NCBI GenBank assembly: GCA_963680875.1
Contig: OY804580.1
Span: 115,633,534-115,697,533 of the forward strand
Direction of reading: 5' to 3'
Length of the DNA stretch: 64,000 nucleotides
Origin: Bathymodiolus brooksi
Lineage: Eukaryota; Mollusca; Bivalvia; Mytilida; Modiolidae
Under the pieces are notes generated by a model. That model did no database searches, was not told the origin of the DNA, and saw only the letters and a list, made by a program, of their open reading frames with translations. The position numbers were made by a program, and so were the translations under genes. How positions within the stretch are numbered: position 1 is the first letter of the stretch; every line of letters starts with the position of its first letter. This document shows positions 11,602-22,833 of the stretch, piece after piece.

Positions 11602-13548
11602 ATGGTAGGATTTGATGTCACACTTTTCATCCTCTTCCTGAATGAGTCTATGGTAGGATTTGATGTCACACTTTTCATCCTCTTCCTGAATGAGTCTATG
11701 GTAGGATTTGATGTCACACTTTTCATCCTCTTCCTGAATGAGTCTATGGTAGGATTTGATGTCACACTTTTCATCCTCTTCCTGAATGAGTCTATGGTAG
11801 GATTTGATGTCACACTTTTCATCCTCTTCCTGAATGAGTCTATGGTAGGATTTGATGTCACACTTTTCATCCTCTTCCTGAATGAGTCTATGGTAGGATT
11901 TGATGTCACACTTTTCATCCTCTTCCTGAATGAGTCTATGGTAGGATTTGATGTCACACTTTTCATCCTATTCCTGAATGAGTCTATGGTAGGATTTGAT
12001 GTCACACTTTTCATCCTATTCCTGAATGAGTCTATGGTAGGATTTGATGTCACACTTTTCATCCTATTCCTGAATGAGTCTATGGTAGGATTTGATGTCA
12101 CACTTTTCATCCTCTTCCTGAATGAGTCTATGGTAGGATTTGATGTCACACTTTTCATCCTCTTCCTGAATGAGTCTATGGTAGGATTTGATGTCACACT
12201 TTTCATCCTCTTCCTGAATGAGTCTATGGTAGGATTTGATGTCACACTTTTCATCCTCTTCCTGAATGAGTCTATGGTAGGATTTGATGTCACACTTTTC
12301 ATCCTATTCCTGAATGAGTCTATGGTAGGATTTGATGTCACACTTTTCATCCTATTCCTGAATGAGTCTATGGTAGGATTTGATGTCACACTTTTCATCC
12401 TATTCCTGAATGAGTCTATGGTAGGATTTGATGTCACACTTTTCATCCTCTTCCTGAATGAGTCTATGGTAGGATTTGATGTCACACTTTTCATCCTCTT
12501 CCTGAATGAGTCTATGGTAGGATTTGATGTCACACTTTTCATCCTCTTCCTGAATGAGTCTATGGTAGGATTTGATGTCACACTTTTCATCCTCTTCCTG
12601 AATGAGTCTATGGTAGGATTTGATGTCACACTTTTCATCCTATTCCTGAATGAGTCTATGGTAGGATTTGATGTCACACTTTTCATCCTCTTCCTGAATG
12701 AGTCTATGGTAGGATTTGATGTCACACTTTTCATCCTATTCCTGAATGAGTCTATGGTAGGATTTGATGTCACACTTTTCATCCTCTTCCTGAATGAGTC
12801 TATGGTAGGATTTGATGTCACACTTTTCATCCTATTCCTGAATGAGTCTATGGTAGGATTTGATGTCACACTTTTCATCCTATTCCTGAATGAGTCTATG
12901 GTAGGATTTGATGTCACACTTTTCATCCTCTTCCTGAATGAGTCTATGGTAGGATTTGATGTCACACTTTTCATCCTATTCCTGAATGAGTCTATGGTAG
13001 GATTTGATGTCACACTTTTCATCCTATTCCTGAATGAGTCTATGGTAGGATTTGATGTCACACTTTTCATCCTCTTCCTGAATGAGTCTATGGTAGGATT
13101 TGATGTCACACTTTTCATCCTCTTCCTGAATGAGTCTATGGTAGGATTTGATGTCACACTTTTCATCCTATTCCTGAATGAGTCTATGGTAGGATTTGAT
13201 GTCACACTTTTCATCCTCTTCCTGAATGAGTCTATGGTAGGATTTGATGTCACACTTTTCATCCTCTTCCTGAATGAGTCTATGGTAGGATTTGATGTCA
13301 CACTTTTCATCCTCTTCCTGAATGAGTCTATGGTAGGATTTGATGTCACACTTTTCATCCTCTTCCTGAATGAGTCTATGGTAGGATTTGATGTCACACT
13401 TTTCATCCTCTTCCTGAATGAGTCTATGGTAGGATTTGATGTCACACTTTTCATCCTCTTCCTGAATGAGTCTATGGTAGGATTTGATGTCACACTTTTC
13501 ATCCTATTCCTGAATGAGTCTATGGTAGGATTTGATGTCACACTTTTC

Positions 13549-14508
13549 ATCCTCTTCCTGAATGAGTCTATGGTAGGATTTGATGTCACACTTTTCATCC
13601 TCTTCCTGAATGAGTCTATGGTAGGATTTGATGTCACACTTTTCATCCTCTTCCTGAATGAGTCTATGGTAGGATTTGATGTCACACTTTTCATCCTCTT
13701 CCTGAATGAGTCTATGGTAGGATTTGATGTCACACTTTTCATCCTCTTCCTGAATGAGTCTATGGTAGGATTTGATGTCACACTTTTCATCCTCTTCCTG
13801 AATGAGTCTATGGTAGGATTTGATGTCACACTTTTCATCCTCTTCCTGAATGAGTCTATGGTAGGATTTGATGTCACACTTTTCATCCTCTTCCTGAATG
13901 AGTCTATGGTAGGATTTGATGTCACACTTTTCATCCTCTTCCTGAATGAGTCTATGGTAGGATTTGATGTCACACTTTTCATCCTCTTCCTGAATGAGTC
14001 TATGGTAGGATTTGATGTCACACTTTTCATCCTCTTCCTGAATGAGTCTATGGTAGGATTTGATGTCACACTTTTCATCCTCTTCCTGAATGAGTCTATG
14101 GTAGGATTTGATGTCACACTTTTCATCCTCTTCCTGAATGAGTCTATGGTAGGATTTGATGTCACACTTTTCATCCTCTTCCTGAATGAGTCTATGGTAG
14201 GATTTGATGTCACACTTTTCATCCTCTTCCTGAATGAGTCTATGGTAGGATTTGATGTCACACTTTTCATCCTCTTCCTGAATGAGTCTATGGTAGGATT
14301 TGATGTCACACTTTTCATCCTCTTCCTGAATGAGTCTATGGTAGGATTTGATGTCACACTTTTCATCCTCTTCCTGAATGAGTCTATGGTAGGATTTGAT
14401 GTCACACTTTTCATCCTCTTCCTGAATGAGTCTATGGTAGGATTTGATGTCACACTTTTCATCCTCTTCCTGAATGAGTCTATGGTAGGATTTGATGTCA
14501 CACTTTTC
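13549..14508 (+). repeat. Homogenised run of 20 identical 48-bp units
   Basis: Between A-type units near 13504 and 14514, about 20 consecutive units are all C-type and show no other difference that I can see. Elsewhere in array 1 a difference usually appears within one to eight units. This suggests a very recent local expansion, or a sequence-collapse or assembly effect next to the gap. Confidence 0.75.
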
Positions 14509-14590
14509 ATCCTATTCCTGAATGAGTCTATGGTAGGATTTGATGTCACACTTTTCATCCTCTTCCTGAATGAGTCTATGGTAGGATTTG

Positions 14591-14790
14591 NNNNNNNNNN
14601 NNNNNNNNNNNNNNNNNNNNNNNNNNNNNNNNNNNNNNNNNNNNNNNNNNNNNNNNNNNNNNNNNNNNNNNNNNNNNNNNNNNNNNNNNNNNNNNNNNNN
14701 NNNNNNNNNNNNNNNNNNNNNNNNNNNNNNNNNNNNNNNNNNNNNNNNNNNNNNNNNNNNNNNNNNNNNNNNNNNNNNNNNNNNNNNNNN
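14591..14790. other. Assembly gap, 200 N
   Basis: Exactly 200 undetermined bases separate the two arrays. The round length suggests a scaffolding placeholder rather than a measured distance. True size and content are unknown, and the transition between satellites is not visible. Confidence 0.98.
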
Positions 14791-15889
14791 AGTGGTAAAT
14801 TTATTATATCCTTGTAGAATAGTCCTCTAATTGTTATATCGTTGTAGAATAGCCGTAAAGTTATTATATCATTGTAAAATAGCCGTAAAGTTGCTATATC
14901 GTTGTAGAATAGCCGTAAAGTTGTTATATCGTTGTAGAATAGCCGCAATGTTGTTATATCGTTGTAGAATAGCCGTAAAGTTGTTATATCGTTGTAGAAT
15001 AGCCGTAAAGTTGTTATATCGTTGTAGAATAGCCGTAAAGTTGCTATATCGTTGTAGAATAGTCGTAAAGTTGTTATATCGTTGTAGAATAGCCGTAAAG
15101 TTGTTATATCGTTGTAGAATAGCCGTCAAATTGTTATTTCGTTGTAGAATAGTCGTAAAGTTGTTATATCGTTGTAGAATAGCCGTAAAGTTGTTATATC
15201 CATGTAGAATAGTGGTGAAGTTGTTATATCCTTGTAGAATAGTCCTCTAATTGTTATATCGTTGTAGAATAGCCGTAAAGTTGTTATATCGTTGTAGAAT
15301 AGCCGTAAAGTTGTTATATCGTTGTAGAATAGCCATAAAGTTGTTATATCGTTGTAGATTAGCCGCAATGTTGTTATATCGTTGTAGAATAGCCGTAAAG
15401 TTGTTATATCGTTGTAGAATAGCCATAAAGTTGTTATATCGTTGTAGAATAGTCGTAAAGTTGTTATATCGTTGTAGAATAGTCGTAAAGTTGTTATATC
15501 GTTGTAGAATAGTCGTAAAGTTGTTATATCCTTGTAGAATAGTGGTGAAGTTGTTATATCCTTGTAGAATAGTCCTCTAATTGTTATATCGTTGTAGAAT
15601 AGCCGTAAAGTTGTTATATCGTTGTAGAATAGCCGTAAAGTTGTTATATCGTTGTAGAATAGCCGTAAAGTTGTTATATCGTTGTAGAATAGCCGCAATG
15701 TTGTTATATCGTTGTAGAATAGCCGTAAAGTTGTTATATCGTTGGAGAATAGCCGTAAAGTTGTTATATCGTTGTAGAATAGTCGTAAAGTTGTTATATC
15801 CTTGTAGAATAGTCGTAAAGTTGTTATATCGTTGTAGAATAGTCGTAAAGTTGCTATATCCTTGTAGAATAGTCGTAAAGTTGTTATGT
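14791..15889 (+). repeat. Array 2, class 0 domain (first)
   Basis: Recognised by GCCGCAATG units, ATTTCGTTG, and the ATCCATGTAGAATAGTGGTG pair (near 15198) followed by GTCCTCTAATTG (near 15241). The same combination recurs at about 48.9-50.0 kb and 52.7-54.3 kb. The first unit after the gap is unusual (AGTGGTAAATTTATTATATC). Limits are approximate. Confidence 0.75.
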
Positions 15890-16800
15890 CGTTGTAGAAT
15901 AGCGTAAAGTTGTTATATCGTTGTATAATAGTCGTAAAGTTGCTATATCGTTGTAAAATAGTCATAAAGTTGTTTTATCCTTGTAGAATAGTCGTAAAGT
16001 TGTTATATCGTTGTAGAATAGCCGTAAAGTTGTTATATCGTTGTAGAATAGCCGTAAAGTTGCTATATCGTTGTAGAATAGCGTAAAGTTGTTATATCCT
16101 TGTAGAATAGTCCTATAATTGTTATATCGTTTTAGAATAGTCGTAAAGTTGTTATATCGTTGTAGAATAGCCGTAAAGTTGTTATATCCTTGTAGAATAG
16201 TCGTAAAGTTGTTATATCGTTGTAGAATAGCCGTAACGTTGTTATATCGTTGTAGAATAGTCGTAAAGTTGTTATATCGTTGTAGAATAGCCGTAAAGTT
16301 GCTATATCCTTATAGTATAGTCGTAAAGTTGCTATATCCTTGTAGAATAATCGTAAAGTTGTTATATCGTTGTAGAATAGTCGTAAAGTTGTTATATCGT
16401 TGTAGAATAGCCGTAAAGTTGTTATATTGTTGTAGAATAGTCGTAAAGTTGTTATATCGTTGTAGAATAGTCGTAAAGTTCCTATATCGTTGTAGAATAG
16501 CCGTAAAGTTGCTATATCGTTGTAGAATAGTCGTAAAGTTGTTATATCCTTGTAGAATAGTCGTAAAGTTCCTATATCGTTGTAGAATAGCTGTAAAGTT
16601 GTTATATCGTTGTAGAATAGTCGTAAAGTTGTTATATCGTTGTAGAATAGCCGTAAAGTTGCTATGTCGTTGTAGAATAGCCGTAAAGTTGTTATTTCCT
16701 TGTAGAATAGCCGTAAAGTTGTTATATCTTTGTAGAATTGTCGTAAAGTTGTTATATCCTTGTAGAATAGTCGTAAAGTTGTTATATCCTTGAATAATAG
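15890..16800 (+). repeat. Array 2, class 1 domain (first)
   Basis: Opens with the paired 29-bp-unit module (15901 and 16080), then GTCCTATAATTG (near 16110) and a characteristic series including ATCCTTATAGTATAG and several TTCCTATAT units. Related series follow at about 18.1, 19.4, 50.3 and 54.9 kb. Confidence 0.7.
15901..16089 (+). repeat. Paired 29-bp-unit module, copy 1
   Basis: Two units lacking one base (AGCGTAAAG in place of AGCCGTAAAG or AGTCGTAAAG) lie 179 bp apart (15901 and 16080). Between them are TTGTATAATAG, AGTCATAAAG and TTGTTTTATCC variants. The same arrangement and spacing occur four more times. Confidence 0.88.
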
Positions 16801-17908
16801 TCGTAAAGTTGCTATGTCGTTGTAGAATAGCCGTAAAGTTGTTATATCGTTGTAGAATAGCCGTAAAGTTGCTATATCGTTGTAGAATAGTCATAAAGAT
16901 GTTATATCCTTGTAGAATAGTCGTAAAGTTGTTATATCGTTGTAGAATAGCCGTAAAGTTGTTATATCGTTGTAGAATAGCCGTAAAGTTGCTATATCGT
17001 TGTAGAATAGCCGTAAAGCTGTTATATCCTTGTAGAATAGTCCTCTAATTGTTATATCCTTGTAGAATAGTCGTAAAGTTGTTATATCGTTGTAGAATAG
17101 TCGTAAAGTTGTTATATCGTTGTAGAATGGTCGTAAAGTTGTTATATCGTTGTAGAATAGTCGTAAAGTTGTTATATCGTTGTAGAATAGCCGTAACGTT
17201 GTTATATCGTTGTAGAATAGTCGTAAAGTTCTTATATCGTTGTAGAATAGTCGTAAAGTTGTTATATCCTTATAGAATAGTCCTCTAATTGTTATATCGT
17301 TGTAGAATAGTCGTAAAGTTGTTATATCGTTGTAGAATAATCGTAAAGTTGTTATATCGTTGTAGAATAGCCGTAAAGTTGTTATATCGTTGTAGAATAG
17401 TCGTAAGGTTGTTATATCGTTGTAGAATAGTCGTAAAGTTGTTATATCCTTGTAGAATAGTCGTAAAGTTGTTATGTCGTTGTAGAATAGCCGTAAAGTT
17501 GTTATGTCTTTGTAGAATAGCCGTAAAGTTGTTATATCGTTCTAGAATAATCGTAAAGTTGTTATATCTTTGTAGAATAGCCGTAAAGTTGTTATATCGT
17601 TGTAGAATAGTCGTAAAGTTGTTATATCCTTGTAGAATAGTCGTAAAGTTGTTATGTCGTTGTAGAATAGCCGTAAAGTTGCTATATCAATGTAGAATAG
17701 CCGTAAAGTTGTTATATCGTTGTAGAATAGCCGTAAAGTTGTTATATCGTTGTAGATTAGCCGCAATGTTGTTATATCGTTGTAGAATAGCCGTAAAGTT
17801 GTTATATCGTTGTAGATTAGCCGCAATGTTGTTATATCGTTGTAGAATAGCCGTAAAGTTGTTATATCCTTGTAGAATAGTCGTAAAGTTGTTATGTCGT
17901 TGTAGAAT
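16801..17908 (+). repeat. Array 2, short class 2 domain
   Basis: Contains the class-2 order: CCTTGAATAATAG just upstream, GTCCTCTAATTG units near 17041 and 17281, the single AATGGTCG unit (17126), TTCTTATAT, then ATCAATGTAG and GATTAGCCGCAATG units. The same order makes up the long domain beginning near 21.8 kb. Confidence 0.7.
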
Positions 17909-18097
17909 AGCGTAAAGTTGTTATATCGTTGTATAATAGTCGTAAAGTTGCTATATCGTTGTAGAATAGTCATAAAGTTGTTTTATCCTTGTAGAATAGT
18001 CGTAAAGTTGTTATATCGTTGTAGAATAGCCGTAAAGTTGTTATATCGTTGTAGAATAGCCGTAAAGTTGCTATATCGTTGTAGAATAGCGTAAAGT
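17909..18097 (+). repeat. Paired 29-bp-unit module, copy 2
   Basis: AGCGTAAAG lies at 17909 and 18088, 179 bp apart, with TTTTATCC at 17981 and GTCCTATAATTG following. Confidence 0.88.
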
Positions 18098-19226
18098 TGT
18101 TATATCCTTGTAGAATAGTCCTATAATTGTTATATCGTTTTAGAATAGCTGTAATGTTGTTATATCGTTGTAGAATAGCTGTAATGTTGCTATATCCTTG
18201 TAGAATAGTTGTAAAGTTGCTATATCGTTTTAGAATAGTCGTAAAGTTGTTATATCGTTGTAGAATAGCCGTAAAGTTGTTATATCGTTGTAGAATAGTC
18301 GTAAAGTTGTTATATCGTTGTAGAATAGCCGTAACGTTGTTATATCGTTGTCGAATAGTCGTAAAGTTGTTATATCGTTGTAGAATAGCCGTAACGTTGT
18401 TATATCGTTGTAGAATAGTCGTAAAGTTGTTATATCGTTGTAGAATAGACGTAAAGTTGTTATATCCTTATAGAATAGTCGTAAGGTTGCTATATCCTTG
18501 TAGAATAATCGAAAAGTTGTTATATCGTTGTAGAATAGTCGTAAAGTTGTTATATCGTTGTAGAATAGCCGTAAAGTTGTTATATTGTTGTAGAATAGTC
18601 GTAAAGTTGTTATATCGTTGTAGAATAGTCGTAAAGTTCCTATATCGTTGTAGAATAGCCGTAAAGTTGTTATATCGTTGTAGAATAGTCGTAAAGTTGT
18701 TATATCGTTGTAGAATAGTCGTAAAGTTCCTATATCGTTGTAGAATAGCTGTAAAGTTGTTATATCGTTGTAGAATAGCCGTAAAGTTGTTATTTCCTTG
18801 TAGAATTGCCGTAAAGTTGTTATATCCTTGTAGAATTGCCGTAAAGTTGTTATATCCTTGTAGAATAGTCGTAAAGTTGTTATATCCTTGTAGAATAGCC
18901 GTAAAGTTGTTATATCATTGTAGAATAGTCGTAAAGTTGTTATATCCTTGAATAATAGTCGTAAAGTTGTTATGTCGTTGTAGAATAGCCGTAAAGTTGT
19001 TATATCGTTGTAGAATAGCCGTAAAGTTGCTATGTCGTTGTAGAATAGCCGTAAAGTTGCTATATCGTTGTAGAATAGTCGTAAAGTTGTTATATCGTTG
19101 TAGAATAGCCGTAAAGTTGTTATATCGTTGTAGAATAGCCGTAAAGTTGCTATATCGTTGTAGAATAGCCGTAAAGTTGTTATATCCTTGTAGAATAGTC
19201 GTAAAGTTGTTATGTCGTTGTAGAAT
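17909..19226 (+). repeat. Class 1 HOR copy, 1318 bp
   Basis: From module copy 2 to module copy 3. Equal to 44 x 30 minus 2, matching its two 29-bp units. The series of variants from 18127 is repeated from 19445 with one extra monomer. Confidence 0.8.
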
Positions 19227-19415
19227 AGCGTAAAGTTGTTATATCGTTGTATAATAGTCGTAAAGTTGCTATATCGTTGTAGAATAGTCATAAAGTTGTT
19301 TTATCCTTGTAGAATAGTCGTAAAGTTGTTATATCGTTGTAGAATAGCCGTAAAGTTGTTATATCGTTGTAGAATAGCCGTAAAGTTGCTATATCGTTGT
19401 AGAATAGCGTAAAGT
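19227..19415 (+). repeat. Paired 29-bp-unit module, copy 3
   Basis: AGCGTAAAG lies at 19227 and 19406, 179 bp apart, with TTTTATCC at 19299. It lies 1318 bp after copy 2. Confidence 0.88.
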
Positions 19416-20820
19416 TGTTATATCCTTGTAGAATAGTCCTATAATTGTTATATCGTTGTAGAATAGCTGTAATGTTGTTATATCGTTGTAGAATAGCTGT
19501 AATGTTGCTATATCCTTGTAGAATAGTTGTAAAGTTGCTATATCGTTTTAGAATAGCCGTAAAGTTGTTATATCGTTGTAGAATAGTCGTAAAGTTGTTA
19601 TATCGTTGTAGAATAGCCGTAAAGTTGTTATATCGTTGTAGAATAGTCGTAAAGTTGTTATATCGTTGTAGAATAGCCGTAACGTTGTTATATCGTTGTC
19701 GAATAGTCGTAAAGTTGTTATATCGTTGTAGAATAGCCGTAACGTTGTTATATCGTTGTAGAATAGTCGTAAAGTTGTTATATCGTTGTAGAATAGCCGT
19801 AAAGTTGTTATATCCTTATAGAATAGTCGTAAAGTTGCTATATCCTTGTAGAATAATCGAAAAGTTGTTATATCGTTGTAGAATAGTCGTAAAGTTGTTA
19901 TATCGTTGTAGAATAGCCGTAAAGTTGTTATATTGTTGTAGAATAGTCGTAAAGTTGTTATATCGTTGTAGAATAGTCGTAAAGTTCCTATATCGTTGTA
20001 GAATAGCCGTAAAGTTGTTATATCGTTGTAGAATAGTCGTAAAGTTGTTATATCGTTGTAGAATAGTCGTAAAGTTCCTATATCGTTGTAGAATAGCTGT
20101 AAAGTTGTTATATCGTTGTAGAATAGTCGTAAAGTTGTTATTTCCTTGTAGAATTGCCTTAAAGTTGTTATATCCTTGTAGAATTGCCGTAAAGTTGTTA
20201 TATCCTTGTAGAATAGTCGTAAAGTTGTTATATCCTTGTAGAATAGCCGTAAAGTTGTTATATCATTGTAGAATAGTCGTAAAGTTGTTATATCCTTGAA
20301 TAATAGTCGTAAAGTTGTTATGTCGTTGTAGAATAGCCGTAAAGTTGTTATATCGTTGTAGAATAGCCGTAAAGTTGCTATGTCGTTGTAGAATAGCCGT
20401 AAAGTTGCTATATCGTTGTAGAATAGTCATAAAGTTGTTATATCCTTGTAGAATAGTCGTAAAGTTGTTATATCGTTGAAGAATAGCCGTAAAGTTGTTA
20501 TATCGTTGTAGAATAGCCGTAAAGTTGCTATATCGTTGTAGAATTGCCGTAAAGTTGTTATATCCTTGTAGAATAGTCGTAAAGTTGTTATGTCGTTGTA
20601 GAATAGCCGTAAAGTTGCTATATCAATGTAGAATAGCCGTAAAGTTGTTATATCGTTGTAGATTAGCCGCAATGTTGTTATATCGTTGTAGAATAGCCGT
20701 AAAGTTGTTATATCCTTGTAGAATAGTCGTAAAGTTGTTATATCGTTGTAGAATAGTCGTAAAGTTGCTATATCGTTGTAGAATAGCCGTAAAGTTGTTA
20801 TATCGTTGTAGAATAGCATA
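19227..20820 (+). repeat. Class 1 HOR copy, second, with altered right end
   Basis: Parallels 17909-19226 at an offset of 1318 bp up to about 19550, where one 30-bp unit is added, then continues in the same order to about 20440. It ends in class-2-like units and a single 29-bp unit (AGCATAAAG at 20815). Confidence 0.7.
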
Positions 20821-21836
20821 AAGTTGTTATATCCTTGTAGAATAGTCCTATAATTGTTATATCGTTGTAGAATAGCTGTAATGTTGCTATATCCTTGTAG
20901 AATAGTCGTAAAGTTGTTATGTCGTTGTAGAATAGTCGTAAAGTTGTTATTTCCTTGTAGAATAGTCGTAAGGTTGTTATATCGTTGTAGAATAGTCGTA
21001 AAGTTGCTATATCGTTGTAGAATAGCCGTAAAGTTGTTATATCGTTGTAGAATAGCGGTAAAGTTGTTATATCCTTGTAGAATAGTCCTATAATTGTTAT
21101 ATCCTTGTAGAATAGCCGTAAAGTTGCTATATCGTTGTAGAATAGTCGTAAAGTTGCTATATCCTTGTAGAATAGTCGTAAAGTTGTTATGTCGTTGTAG
21201 AATAGTCGTAAAGTTGTTATTTCCTTGTAGAATTGCCGTAAAGTTGTTATATCCTTGTAGAATTGCCGTAAAGTTGTTATATCCTTGTAGAATAGTCGTA
21301 AAGTTGTTATATCCTTGAATAATAGTCGTAAAGTTGTTATGTCGTTGTAGAATAGCCGTAAAGTTGTTATATCGTTGTAGAATAGCCGTAAAGTTGCTAT
21401 ATCGTTGTAGAATAGTCATAAAGTTGTTATATCCTTGTAGAATAGTCGTAAAGTTGTTATATCGTTGTAGAATAGCCGTAAAGTTGTTATATCGTTGTAG
21501 AATAGTCGTAAAGTTGTTATTTCCTTGTAGAATTGCCGTAAAGTTGTTATATCCTTGTAGAATTGCCGTAAAGTTGTTATATCCTTGTAGAATAGTCGTA
21601 AAGTTGTTATATCCTTGTAGAATAGCCGTAAAGTTGTTATATCATTGTAGAATAGTCGTAAAGTTGTTATATCCTTGAATAATAGTCGTAAAGTTGTTAT
21701 GTCGTTGTAGAATAGCCGTAAAGTTGTTATATCGTTGTAGAATAGCCGTAAAGTTGCTATGTCGTTGTAGAATAGCCGTAAAGTTGCTATATCGTTGTAG
21801 AATAGCCGTAAAGTTGTTATATCCTTGTAGAATAGT
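20821..21836 (+). repeat. Array 2, transitional mixed segment
   Basis: Short pieces recur here: GTCCTATAATTG near 20849 and 21088, and CCTTGAATAATAG near 21315 and 21675 (360 bp apart). Flanking AATTGCCGTAAAG units are shared with class 1 and class 2. I could not assign it cleanly to one HOR. Confidence 0.55.
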
Positions 21837-22833
21837 CCTCTAATTGTTATATCCTTGTAGAATAGTCGTAAAGTTGTTATATCGTTGTAGAATAGTCGTA
21901 AAGTTGTTATATCGTTGTAGAATGGTCGTAAAGTTGTTATATCGTTGTAGAATAGTCGTAAAGTTGTTATATCGTTGTAGAATAGCCGTAACGTTGTTAT
22001 ATCGTTGTAGAATAGCCGTAAAGTTCTTATATCGTTGTAGAATAGTCGTAAAGTTGTTATATCCTTATAGAATAGTCCTCTAATTGTTATATCGTTGTAG
22101 AATAGTCGTAAAGTTGTTATATCGTTGTAGAATAGTCGTAAAGTTGTTATATCGTTGTAGAATAGCCGTAAAGTTGTTATATCGTTGTAGAATAGTCGTA
22201 AGGTTGTTATATCGTTGTAGAATAGTCGTAAAGTTCCTATATCGTTGTAGAATAGCCGTAAAGTTGTTATATCCTTATAGAATAGCCGTAAAGTTGTTAT
22301 GTCGTTGTAGAATAGCCGTAAAGTTGCTATATCAATGTAGAATAGCCGTAGAGTTGTTATATCGTTGTAGAATAGCCGTAAAGTTGTTATATCGTTGTAG
22401 ATTAGCCGCAATGTTGTTATATCGTTGTAGAATAGTCGTAAAGTTGTTATGTCGTTGTAGAATAGCCGTAAAGTTGCTATATCGTTGTAAAATAGTCGTA
22501 AAGTTGTTATATCCTTGTAGAATAGTCGTAAAGTTGTTATATCGTTGTAGAATTGTCGTAAAGTTGTTATATCCTTGTAGAATAGTCGTAAAGTTGTTAT
22601 ATCGTTGTAGAATAGTCGTAAAGTTGTTATATCGTTGTAGAATAGTCGTAAATTTCCTATATCGTTGTAGAATAGCTGTAAAGTTGTTATATCGTTGTAG
22701 AATAGTCGTAAAGTTGTTATTTCCTTGTAGAATTGCCGTAAAGTTGTTATATCCTTGTAGAATTGCCGTAAAGTTGTTATATCGTTGTAGAATAGTCGTA
22801 AAGTTGTTATATCCTTGAATAATAGTCGTAAAG

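Larger units (their letters stand above)
1..14590 (+). repeat. Array 1: 48-bp satellite, about 304 tandem copies
   Basis: A 48-bp unit repeats head to tail without a change of orientation; 11602-11649 is a good reference copy. It begins ATGGTAGGATTTGATGTCAC and ends CTGAATGAGTCT. Reference composition is A10 T19 G9 C10, with no CpG. Divergence between units is very low. The commonest variable base is unit position 33 (C or A, giving CCTCTTCC or CCTATTCC). Rarer variants include GTCATACT, GTCACATTTTTC, CATCGTATT, CTAGTCCTG, AATAAGTCT and AATGCGTCT. The array runs off the left edge of the window and into the N gap on the right. The + strand frame reads MVGFDVTLFILFLNES over and over and the - strand reads a 16-residue TSNPTIDSFRKRMKSV repeat; both follow from 48 being divisible by three. 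I do not recognise the satellite family. Confidence 0.97.
11216..14590 (+). repeat. Array 1 tail: 48-bp monomers without HOR landmarks
   Basis: About 70 units carry almost only the C/A variant at unit position 33 and none of the 47-bp or compound landmarks of the HOR part. The only irregularity is the +3/-1 pair at 11504-11601. Short local patterns repeat, such as three A-type then four C-type units at about 11950-12290 and again at about 12290-12620, suggesting duplications of about seven units (336 bp). Confidence 0.8.

Noticed and set aside
1..14590. TTCA/TGAA and TCAT/ATGA inverted pairs in the 48-bp unit as a hairpin or terminator
   Set aside because: Stems of four base pairs with loops of 9-11 bases are too weak, and there is no gene end to serve.
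14591..14790. Low-complexity or masked sequence in the N run
   Set aside because: Exactly 200 N with ordinary sequence up to both edges fits a scaffolding gap; nothing can be said about its content.
14831..15250. Series of 64-284-codon + strand frames beginning MLYRCRIAV
   Set aside because: The apparent start is a TTG inside the monomer, and the stop is the GTCCTCTAA variant unit. No ATG, ribosome-binding site or distinct N-terminus.
17538..17548. TTCTAGAA palindrome as a heat-shock-type site
   Set aside because: Arises from a single G-to-C variant in one monomer (also near 50836), with no clustering or gene nearby.
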